From an uncultured Muribaculaceae bacterium (lineage in GTDB: Bacteria > Bacteroidota > Bacteroidia > Bacteroidales > Muribaculaceae), in NCBI GenBank assembly GCA_910584125.1, contig CAJTXU010000015.1, positions 4,735-68,734 of the forward strand: 64,000 bases of DNA, written 5' to 3'. The position numbers were made by a program, and so were the translations under genes. Of the stretch, positions 9,244-15,912 are shown piece by piece. The notes under the pieces were generated by a model. It was given only the letters and a program-made list of their open reading frames with translations, searched no databases and was not told the origin of the DNA. Within the stretch, counting starts at the first letter, position 1. Each line of letters starts with the position of its first letter.

Positions 9244-9660
9244 ATGGAAATAACAGTAGCGACAGAGGCCGGAATCGGGCAGGCGGCGCGCGAATTCATC
9301 GCCGCGGCGGCCGGCAGGAGGCATATTGCCTTCGATGCGCCGATGGGGGCCGGGAAGACCACGTTCATCTCGGCGGTGTGCCGCGAGCTGGGCGTTGACG
9401 ACGACGTGAACTCGCCGACGTTCAGCATAATCAACGAATATCGTGACGGTGAAGGCCGCGCGGTGTATCACTTCGATTTCTACCGCATCGACAGCCCCGA
9501 GAAGGCCGCCGACCTCGGCCTCGACGAGTATTTCGACTCCGGTGCGCTCTGCATGATGGAGTGGCCGGAGAACGTAGACGGGTTTCTGCCCGACGACACA
9601 CTGCATGTCGGCATCTCTGTGGAGGCCGACGGCACGAGGAAAATAACCTTTGAAGACTGA
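9244..9660 (+). CDS. tsaE: tRNA t6A biosynthesis ATPase TsaE
   Basis: The ATPase partner of TsaB/TsaD in making N6-threonylcarbamoyladenosine at tRNA position 37. 138 aa from the ATG at 9244; longer reading upstream crosses the promoter. Visible motifs are the P-loop APMGAGKTTF (32-41), NSPTFSIINEY, the family signature HFDFYRI and ALCMMEWPENV. The first Gly of the usual P-loop (GELGAGKT) is Ala here. First gene of a plus-strand operon; birA starts 4 bp after its stop. Confidence 0.93.
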   Translation: MEITVATEAGIGQAAREFIAAAAGRRHIAFDAPMGAGKTTFISAVCRELGVDDDVNSPTFSIINEYRDGEGRAVYHFDFYRIDSPEKAADLGLDEYFDSGALCMMEWPENVDGFLPDDTLHVGISVEADGTRKITFED

Positions 9661-9664
9661 GACC

Positions 9665-10402
9665 ATGGACTATCTGCTGCTTGAAGAGACCGATTCGACC
9701 AATAGCTACGTCGCGCTCCACGCCGACGAACTGGCCGACGACACGATGGTGATGACCGGCCGCCAGACCGCGGGCCGCGGACAGCGCGGCAACTCGTGGG
9801 AGTCCGAGCCGGGCATGAATCTGACGTTCACGCTGCTGCACCGCCCGCACGGCATGGCCCCGCGCGAGCAGTTCGCCATAAGCGAGGCGACGGCCCTGGC
9901 AGTCGCCGACTTCCTCGCCGATTGCGGAGTGGAGGCTCTGGTGAAATGGCCCAACGACGTCTATGTCGGCGACGGCAAGATCGCCGGCATACTGATAGAG
10001 CATTCCGTGACGAGCACCGAGATAGGCCATTCGCGTATAGGTGTCGGCATCAATCTGAACCAGGGAGAGTTCCGTAGCGATGCCCCCAATCCGGTGTCGC
10101 TCGTGCAGCTCACCGGCCGCGAGACCGACGTGAGCCGCGCGGCCGTGGCCGTGGGTTCGCGGCTGGAGCGTAGGCTCGGGCAGGCCTCGACGGCCGAAGG
10201 ACGCCGCGAGCTGCATGCCGAGTTCAAGCGGCGGCTGTGGCGTGGCGACGGGCATCCGCATCCGTTCCGCCGCCGTGACACGGGCGAGACATTCGCCGGC
10301 GTCATCACCGACGTCGCCCCCGAAGGCCTCATAACGATATTCGACGCCGACAACGGATGCTCGGCATCGTACGCTTTCAAGGAGGTGGAGTTTCTGCTCT
10401 GA
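9665..10402 (+). CDS. birA: Biotin--[acetyl-CoA-carboxylase] ligase
   Basis: Activates biotin with ATP and transfers it to biotin carboxyl carrier domains in the cytoplasm. 245 aa starting MDYLLLEETDSTNSY at the ATG 4 bp after the tsaE stop. Motifs are TDSTN, the biotinyl-AMP binding loop GRGQRGNSW, VKWPNDVYVGDGKIAGIL and GVGINLN. There is no N-terminal winged helix, so it is the monofunctional enzyme and not a repressor. The C-terminal SH3-like domain (FAGVITDVAPEGLITI) is present. Confidence 0.93.
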   Translation: MDYLLLEETDSTNSYVALHADELADDTMVMTGRQTAGRGQRGNSWESEPGMNLTFTLLHRPHGMAPREQFAISEATALAVADFLADCGVEALVKWPNDVYVGDGKIAGILIEHSVTSTEIGHSRIGVGINLNQGEFRSDAPNPVSLVQLTGRETDVSRAAVAVGSRLERRLGQASTAEGRRELHAEFKRRLWRGDGHPHPFRRRDTGETFAGVITDVAPEGLITIFDADNGCSASYAFKEVEFLL

Positions 10403-10433
10403 CCGTAACCGGAGCGCCCCCGGCGGGCGCGCC

Positions 10434-11504
10434 ATGTCGAAGATGAAAGAAAACAGACTTAAGACCATATTGTCATACGCGCTGAGATGGCTGCTGCCGC
10501 TGGCGTTCACGGTGCTGCTGGTGTGCTACATGTTCCGCAAGGTGGATTTCGCCGAGATGTGGGGCATAGTGACCCACGGCGTCGACTACTGGTGGATACT
10601 GGCGGCCATGGGGCTGAGCGTGGTGAGCCACGTGCTGCGCGCCCTGCGGTGGCGCATCCAGCTCAACAGCCTCGGCATCTATCCGCCGCTGATGGCTCTG
10701 GTATGCTCGATATTCGGCACCTACGCCCTCAATCTCGTCTTCCCGAGGCTCGGCGAGGTGTGGCGCTGCACCTACATCTCCCGCCTGGAGCACAAGTCGT
10801 TCACCGAGGTGGTCGGCTCGATGGTTGCCGACCGCCTCACCGACGCCGTGATGGTGCTCTCGATGACGCTGCTCGCCTTCGTGGTGGCGGCTCCGGCCAT
10901 CAGGGCGTTCCTCGTGAAGTATCCTGTGGGCGAGGGGATTGTGGCCACGTTGGGCAGCCCGTGGACCTGGGTTGTGCTGTTAGGCGCCTGCGCGCTGGTG
11001 TGGGCGGTGGTCCGCTTCTACCGCACGTATCCCCCCGTGGAGAAGGCCCTCGGCTGGATCCGCGAGATGTGGCGCGGTTTCGCGTCGCTGGGCCGAATGC
11101 GCGGCAAGGGGAGGTTCGCGCTCTATTCGGTCGCGATATGGGGCTGCTACTACACGCAGCTCTATGTCGCGTTCTTCGCCTTCCCCTTCACGCGGCAGCT
11201 CTGCGCCGAGCCGTCGCTGGCCTTCGGCCTCGTGCCCTGCCTGGTGGCGTTCGTGCTCAGCTCGATCGGCATGGCGGTGCCCTCCAACGGCGGTCTCGGC
11301 CCGTGGAACATCGCCGTGATGTTCGGCCTGGCCGTCTATGGCATCGACGACGCGCAGGGCACTGCCTTCTCAATGCTGCAATGGTCGGGGCAGACGGTGA
11401 TGCTGATCATCCTCGGCGTCTACACCATGGCATACATCTCACTGACCGGACGCCGCCGGACACACGGCGACAAACAGGATCCCTCATCAATCATCAAACA
11501 ATGA
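10434..11504 (+). CDS. Flippase-like / lysylphosphatidylglycerol synthase TM-domain family membrane protein
   Basis: An integral membrane protein of 356 aa with about eight hydrophobic segments, of the UPF0104 / LPG_synthase_TM family (PF03706 type). Recognisable pieces are VSHVLRALRWRIQL, GTYALNLVFPRLGEVWRC, VADRLTDAVMV and the C-terminal AVPSNGGLGPWNIAVMFGL. Members without the cytosolic aminoacyl-transfer domain, as here, are of uncertain function and are often suspected of lipid or polysaccharide translocation. It follows birA by 31 bp and precedes a membrane-anchored protein by 7 bp. Function here is not established. Confidence 0.8.
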   Translation: MSKMKENRLKTILSYALRWLLPLAFTVLLVCYMFRKVDFAEMWGIVTHGVDYWWILAAMGLSVVSHVLRALRWRIQLNSLGIYPPLMALVCSIFGTYALNLVFPRLGEVWRCTYISRLEHKSFTEVVGSMVADRLTDAVMVLSMTLLAFVVAAPAIRAFLVKYPVGEGIVATLGSPWTWVVLLGACALVWAVVRFYRTYPPVEKALGWIREMWRGFASLGRMRGKGRFALYSVAIWGCYYTQLYVAFFAFPFTRQLCAEPSLAFGLVPCLVAFVLSSIGMAVPSNGGLGPWNIAVMFGLAVYGIDDAQGTAFSMLQWSGQTVMLIILGVYTMAYISLTGRRRTHGDKQDPSSIIKQ

Positions 11505-11511
11505 ATGGAAT

Positions 11512-12126
11512 ATGAGCATATATGACGAAAACGAGAAAGTCGATTACTTCGAGGACACCGACGTGCCCGAGGAGAAACCGAAGCCCGAGAAGAAACCGCG
11601 CCTGAAGCCGGATGACCCGCGCTACTGGGAAGAGCCCGAAGATGATTTCGAGCATCTGAGGCCGTCGGGCCGCAGCCACTGGAAGTTCTGGTGCGTGCTG
11701 GCGGCCGTCGCCATTGTCGTCGGCATCGTGTGGGGCGGGTACGTCATGACGTTCAGCGCCTATGTGGTCGACGCCACCCAGTACGGCTATGTGGAGTCGA
11801 TCGACAAGCGTGGCGACGTGATAAAGACCTACGAGGGCGTGCTGCTGCCTTACAAGAACCTGATGGACACCACGCGGGTCTATGACGGCGACTTCGTGTT
11901 CTCGTCCAACAACCCGTCGGTGGCGGCCCGTCTGGCCGAGATGCAGATAGCCAACCGGCCCGTGCGTGTCACCTATAAGGTGTATCACACGGCCATGCCC
12001 TGGCGCGGCGACTCGAAGATACAGGTGGTGAGCGTCGACAGTGTCGACGAGCGTGACATCCTGCCTCCCGACCGTCAGCCGGCGCGCGTCACGGAAACCG
12101 TAAACGAACCAGCCGCGAAAAAATGA
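11512..12126 (+). CDS. Single-pass membrane protein, conserved hypothetical
   Basis: 204 aa. Residues 1-55 are acidic and Pro/Lys-rich (PEEKPKPEKKPRLKPDDPRYW), residues about 60-84 form one membrane helix (FWCVLAAVAIVVGIVWGGYVM), and the rest is a small extracytoplasmic beta domain (ATQYGYVESIDKRGDVIKTYEG ... FVFSSNNPSVAARL). I do not recognise a named family, though small proteins of this layout are common in Bacteroidales. It overlaps the next gene by 4 nt (ATGA), so the two are translationally coupled. Confidence 0.72.
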   Translation: MSIYDENEKVDYFEDTDVPEEKPKPEKKPRLKPDDPRYWEEPEDDFEHLRPSGRSHWKFWCVLAAVAIVVGIVWGGYVMTFSAYVVDATQYGYVESIDKRGDVIKTYEGVLLPYKNLMDTTRVYDGDFVFSSNNPSVAARLAEMQIANRPVRVTYKVYHTAMPWRGDSKIQVVSVDSVDERDILPPDRQPARVTETVNEPAAKK

Positions 12127-12947
12127 GAAGGACGTTGACAGCGGCGCTCGTCGCCGCGCTCGTGTCGCTGTGGGCGGCGACGGTGTCGGCCGCCCGGCCC
12201 GAGGTGCGCGACTCGGTGCTTGTCGTGCCGGCCGGCACCACAGGCATCGGTCCGGAGGCCTTCGCCGACCGCGATGACTTCAACCGCGTTGTGTTCGAGT
12301 CTCCCTGCGTGCTGCGCGAGATCGGGCCTTATGCCTTCATGGGATGCTCGCGGCTGCGCGACGTCGAGCTGCCCGGGTCGCTCAGGTCGCTCGGCGAAGG
12401 GGCGTTCCGCGAATGCGGCGCCCTTGTGAGCGTGACTTTCGGGCGCGGGCTGATGCGTCTGCCGCGATATGCCTTCGCGTGGTGCGCCTCGCTGCGCGAC
12501 GTCACGCTGCCCTCCACGCTCACAGACATCCAGAGCCATGCCTTCGCCTATTGCGGGTCGCTGCGCTCGATCCATATCCCGGCCAAGGTCAGGCATATCG
12601 GCTCGAATGTATTCTCGTTCTGCGGCAGTCTCGAGGAGGTTGCGGTGCCGGCTGGAGTCACGGAGCTCGAGTCGTATGCATTCTCCGAATGCGTCTCGCT
12701 GAAGCGTGCCGTGCTGCCGGCGCGGCGCGATATGCTCGGAGAACTCATCTTCAGCGGCTGCCACAGCCTTGAGAGCGTCACGGTCCCGTCGGCGGAGCCT
12801 CCGGTGTTCGACTGCAGCAGCACGCTCTTCGAGGCCAACGAACCGCAGATGTACCGCCGTTGCCGCCTGCTCGTGCCCGCGGGGTCGGTGGGCGCATACC
12901 GCGAGGCTCCGTCGTGGCGGCTCTTCGAGGACATCGCTCCTCTTTAA
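12123..12947 (+). CDS. Secreted BspA-type leucine-rich repeat protein
   Basis: 274 aa with a signal peptide (MRRTLTAALVAALVSLWAATVSA) followed by about eight LRR_5/BspA units of roughly 23 residues, such as IGPYAFMGCSRLRDVELPGSL and IQSHAFAYCGSLRSIHIP. BspA repeats typically mediate binding to host proteins or other cells. No C-terminal sorting domain or lipobox is seen, so it may be periplasmic. It is the last gene of the operon starting at tsaE. Its TAA stop is embedded in the first unit of the 9-bp repeat array that follows. Confidence 0.85.
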   Translation: MRRTLTAALVAALVSLWAATVSAARPEVRDSVLVVPAGTTGIGPEAFADRDDFNRVVFESPCVLREIGPYAFMGCSRLRDVELPGSLRSLGEGAFRECGALVSVTFGRGLMRLPRYAFAWCASLRDVTLPSTLTDIQSHAFAYCGSLRSIHIPAKVRHIGSNVFSFCGSLEEVAVPAGVTELESYAFSECVSLKRAVLPARRDMLGELIFSGCHSLESVTVPSAEPPVFDCSSTLFEANEPQMYRRCRLLVPAGSVGAYREAPSWRLFEDIAPL

Positions 12948-12998
12948 GGTCATTAAGTTCATTAAGGTCATTAAGATCACTAAGGTCTTTAAGGTCGG
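12945..12998 (+). repeat. 9-bp tandem array TAAGGTCNN, six units, before a promoter
   Basis: Six consecutive 9-mers (TAAGGTCAT, TAAGTTCAT, TAAGGTCAT, TAAGATCAC, TAAGGTCTT, TAAGGTCGG) run into GGGG. The first unit supplies the stop codon of the LRR gene. The same unit recurs upstream of two other promoters at 22748 and 43106. Confidence 0.9.
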
Positions 12999-13034
12999 GG
13001 AAAATGTGAATTTTTTAAAAATTCTCTATAAAAA

Positions 13035-13066
13035 TTTGATATTTGCCCGAAAAATTGCTACCTTTG
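13035..13066 (+). promoter_or_regulatory. Bacteroidetes promoter for the secreted protein at 13150
   Basis: TTTG at 13035-13038, a 20-nt spacer, and TACCTTTG at 13059-13066, a full match to TTTG-N19-21-TAnnTTTG. The start codon is 84 bp downstream. Confidence 0.8.
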
Positions 13067-13149
13067 GCCCATGATTGATGGGTCGCATATTTTTGTAATA
13101 TTATGACTTGTCAGACAACGATATTTTTCAAACCAAAAACAGCTTTTTT

Positions 13150-14880
13150 ATGAAGAAAATCTTACTTCTGAGCGCTACAGCTATGATGGCCTCCGCAGCC
13201 TTTGCTGTAGAACCCCAAATCTATGACGAACTCTATTCCGTCGGAATTTCTCCTGATGGAAAGACAATGGTGTCGGCCACAGAGACAACATTCACGATCG
13301 TGAATCTGGAGACAGGCCAGAAGACCGAATTCGAGGGCAACGGAACAGTTGACTCATATTCGCTCGGTCAGGGCAACGCGTTTTCCTCTGCCGGAGTGAT
13401 AGTGGGAAGCGGCATAGATGGCCGCGCCGCATATTACCAGGAAGGCGAATGGGTGGATCTGAACACTCCTCACCCCGAATTCACGAGCTGTGCCGAAGGC
13501 ATCACGGCTGACGGCACGCGTATCTGCGGAAATGTCGGCATGGCGAAGATGTCGATTGATGACATACCGACTCCCATGCAGGTGCCCGCTGTCTGGGACC
13601 TCAAGTCTGACGGCACCTATGGTGACGCCGTCGTGCTTCCTTATCCTGAAAAGGATTTTTCGGGACGCGTTCCGACCTATGTCACCGCAATGGCGATCAG
13701 CGATGACGGCAAGACTGTCGTAGGTCAGGTATATGACTATTCCGGCGGCTACATAAGCCTCATATTCTACACTCTGGGTGACGACAACCAGTGGTCGTAC
13801 AATACGGAGTTCAATCGCCTCGTGAATCCCGACAACGTGACGTTCCCCGAGGATCCGGGTGAGTGCCCCGCGGGCCCCGACGCCAACGACTACCTCACCG
13901 AGGAGCAACGGGCCGCATATCAGGCGGCGGTCGACGCTTATTATGAGGAGATCGCAGCCGGCAACTATGATGCCCAGTATCCCGAGATGACGGACTTCAT
14001 GAGCCCCGAACAGAAAGCAGCGTATGAGGCGGCCCTCGCGGCCTATCAGGTTGCTCAGGAAGAGTGGCAGGCGAAATTCACAGCCTACTACACTGTGTTC
14101 GAGCAGGCGACTGTGAACGCAAAGAGCATCGTGTTCAACAATGTCAAGCTTACTCCCGACGGCAAGACCGCCGTATCCACGATCATGAACCAGATCGACG
14201 ATCCCACGTCGTGGTTGGGCTTCTCCAACTCCTACGCTCCCGTGGTGTTCAACATCGAGGACAACACTGTCGATATATATCCCGATGAGAACGTGGCCGT
14301 GGCATGCGTAACGGCAGACGGCTCGATGGTCGGTTTCCAGGAGGGATCGATGTCGCCCCGCCGCGCGATGGTCTATGCCCCCGGAGCGCGCACCCCGGTC
14401 ACACTCGTCGAATATTATGAGCAGAAGAACGCCGAGACTGCCGATTGGGTAAAGGCCAACCTTTGCCACGACATCGAGATGTATGACATGGAGACAGGCG
14501 AGACATATATCGAGGAGAATGTGGATTGCACCGGCTCTCCTCTCGTTAATTCCGACTTCAGCGTAGTCGTCACAGCGGCTCAGAACCTCTGGGATCCCGC
14601 TGGCGCCAACTTCTACACATACGTGATCCCCGCATACGGTGCCTATAACGGCATCCAGGGCGTCGCCATCGACGCTGACGTCAACGTGAAGGCATTCCGC
14701 GGCGGCCGCATCCTCATCTCCGGCAACGCTTCGCGTGTGACGGTATACGACATGGAAGGCCGCGTGGCATACGATGCCGTTCCCGCCGGCAGCATGATTG
14801 AGACCGGTCTCGCACAGGGCACGTACATCGTGAAGGTTCAGACAGCCGACGGCGCGAAGACCGTAAAGGCGATGTTCTGA
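13150..14880 (+). CDS. Secreted HAF-repeat-like protein with T9SS-like C-terminal domain
   Basis: 576 aa. The start gives a clear leader (MKKILLLSATAMMASAAFA); an upstream in-frame ATG at 13108 would put 14 polar residues before it. Repeated beta-propeller-like strands of the form GISPDGKTMVSA, GITADGTRICG and AISDDGKTVVGQVYDY resemble HAF/propeller repeats. An inserted helical segment (about 240-320) carries two similar blocks (LTEEQRAAYQAAVDAYYEE and MSPEQKAAYEAALAAYQVA). The last 75 residues (VTVYDMEGRVAYDA ... GTYIVKVQTADGAKTVKAMF) are a T9SS-like sorting domain. It is a monocistronic unit with its own promoter and terminator. Ligand or activity unknown. Confidence 0.8.
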   Translation: MKKILLLSATAMMASAAFAVEPQIYDELYSVGISPDGKTMVSATETTFTIVNLETGQKTEFEGNGTVDSYSLGQGNAFSSAGVIVGSGIDGRAAYYQEGEWVDLNTPHPEFTSCAEGITADGTRICGNVGMAKMSIDDIPTPMQVPAVWDLKSDGTYGDAVVLPYPEKDFSGRVPTYVTAMAISDDGKTVVGQVYDYSGGYISLIFYTLGDDNQWSYNTEFNRLVNPDNVTFPEDPGECPAGPDANDYLTEEQRAAYQAAVDAYYEEIAAGNYDAQYPEMTDFMSPEQKAAYEAALAAYQVAQEEWQAKFTAYYTVFEQATVNAKSIVFNNVKLTPDGKTAVSTIMNQIDDPTSWLGFSNSYAPVVFNIEDNTVDIYPDENVAVACVTADGSMVGFQEGSMSPRRAMVYAPGARTPVTLVEYYEQKNAETADWVKANLCHDIEMYDMETGETYIEENVDCTGSPLVNSDFSVVVTAAQNLWDPAGANFYTYVIPAYGAYNGIQGVAIDADVNVKAFRGGRILISGNASRVTVYDMEGRVAYDAVPAGSMIETGLAQGTYIVKVQTADGAKTVKAMF

Positions 14881-14913
14881 AATAAGTAAGAAGTTATAAG
14901 TAAGAAGTAATAT

Positions 14914-14946
14914 GGGGCTCCGCTTTTCGCAGCGGAGCCCCTTTTT
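14914..14946 (+). terminator. Rho-independent terminator after the secreted protein gene
   Basis: GGGGCTCCGC, an 8-nt loop, GCGGAGCCCC, then five T. The stem is perfect over 10 bp and lies 34 bp after the stop. Confidence 0.88.
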
Positions 14947-14964
14947 CAAGTAATAAGTAGAACT

Positions 14965-15056
14965 TAAGAAGTAATAAGTAGGAAGTAAGAAGTAAAATGG
15001 GCTCCGCGTTTGACGGCGGAGCCCATTTTACTTATTACTTATTACTTCTTACTTAT
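14965..15056 (-). terminator. Long hairpin terminator for yebC, arms made of AGTAATA-type repeats
   Basis: The core ATGGGCTCCGC / GCGGAGCCCAT (14997-15007 and 15016-15026) is extended on both sides by A/T-rich tandem repeats (AGTAATAAGTAGGAAGTA against TACTTATTACTTATTACTTC) into a nearly continuous stem of about 40 bp. It ends 3 bp from the yebC stop. Confidence 0.8.
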
Positions 15057-15058
15057 AT

Positions 15059-15781
15059 TCATTCGTCTTCCTTCATGTTGTGGAAGACGTTCTGCACGTC
15101 CTCGTCTTCCTCGAACTTGTCGAGCAGTTTCTCGATGGCCTCGCGCTGTTCGGGCGTGACCTCCTTGTAGTCGGTCGGGATGCGTTCGAACTCCGACGAA
15201 ATGATCTCGAACCCTTTGTCCTCGAGATACTTCTGGATGTTCGAGAACTGGTCGAACGCTCCGTAGATGAGCCAGTCTTCGGCTTCGGCCTCCGCTTCAA
15301 GCTCTGCTTCGAAATCCATGAGGTCGAGTTCGAGCTCTTCGGTCTCGGCTCCGTCCATAGGCTTGATGTGGAAAACGCTCTTATGGTCGAAAAGGAACGA
15401 GAGGGAGCCCTGGGTGCCGAGCGAGCCGCCGTGCTTGTTGAAATAGCTGCGGACGTTGGCAACGGTGCGCTGGTTGTTGTCGGTGGCAGTCTCGACCACG
15501 ATGGCGATGCCGTGGGGGCCGTATCCTTCGTATACGATCTCCTTGTAGTCGCCGGCGTCCTTCTCGGTCGCCTTCTTGATGGCGCGCTCCACGGTGTCCT
15601 TGGGCATGTTGGCAGCCTTGGCGTTCTGCATGAGTGCGCGCAGGCGCGGGTTGGTGTCGGGATCCGGGCCGCCGGCCTTGGCGGCTATGGTTATCTCCTT
15701 GCCGATACGTGTGAACGTGCGGCTCATGTTGCCCCAGCGTTTGAGCTTGCGGGCCTTACGGTATTCAAATGCTCTTCCCAT
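15059..15781 (-). CDS. yebC: YebC/PmpR family protein
   Basis: 240 aa, full length. The hallmark N-terminus GRAFEYRKARKLKRWGNMSR and DPDTNPRLRALMQNAKAANMP are present, followed by YEGYGPHGIAIVVETATDN and a FLFDHKSVF segment. The family was annotated as a transcriptional regulator; more recent work on relatives (TACO1/YebC) supports a role in translation of proline-rich stretches. The C-terminal half is unusually acidic (EAELEAEAEAEDW). It is on the same strand as pheT but separated from it by a 10-bp tandem array. Confidence 0.93.
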   Translation of the reverse strand: MGRAFEYRKARKLKRWGNMSRTFTRIGKEITIAAKAGGPDPDTNPRLRALMQNAKAANMPKDTVERAIKKATEKDAGDYKEIVYEGYGPHGIAIVVETATDNNQRTVANVRSYFNKHGGSLGTQGSLSFLFDHKSVFHIKPMDGAETEELELDLMDFEAELEAEAEAEDWLIYGAFDQFSNIQKYLEDKGFEIISSEFERIPTDYKEVTPEQREAIEKLLDKFEEDEDVQNVFHNMKEDE

Positions 15782-15802
15782 CGATAATGGATGATAATGA
15801 CT

Positions 15803-15890
15803 GATCGGGACAAATCGCGATGAATCTGGATAAATCGGGACGAATCGCGATAAATCGGGATGAATCGGGTTAAATCGGATTAAATCGGGA
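15803..15890 (-). repeat. 10-bp tandem array in the pheT-yebC gap, about nine units
   Basis: Units such as CAAATCGCGA, TGAATCTGGA, TAAATCGGGA, CGAATCGCGA and TAAATCGGAT repeat with an exact 10-bp period. The array fills most of the 131-bp space between the yebC start and the pheT stop. Confidence 0.9.
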
Positions 15891-15912
15891 TTATTGTTTA
15901 TTACTTGTTTTC

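Noticed and set aside
13354..14949. 531-codon minus-strand frame opposite the secreted HAF-like protein
   Set aside because: It shadows a gene with clear signal peptide, sorting tail, promoter and terminator on the other strand.
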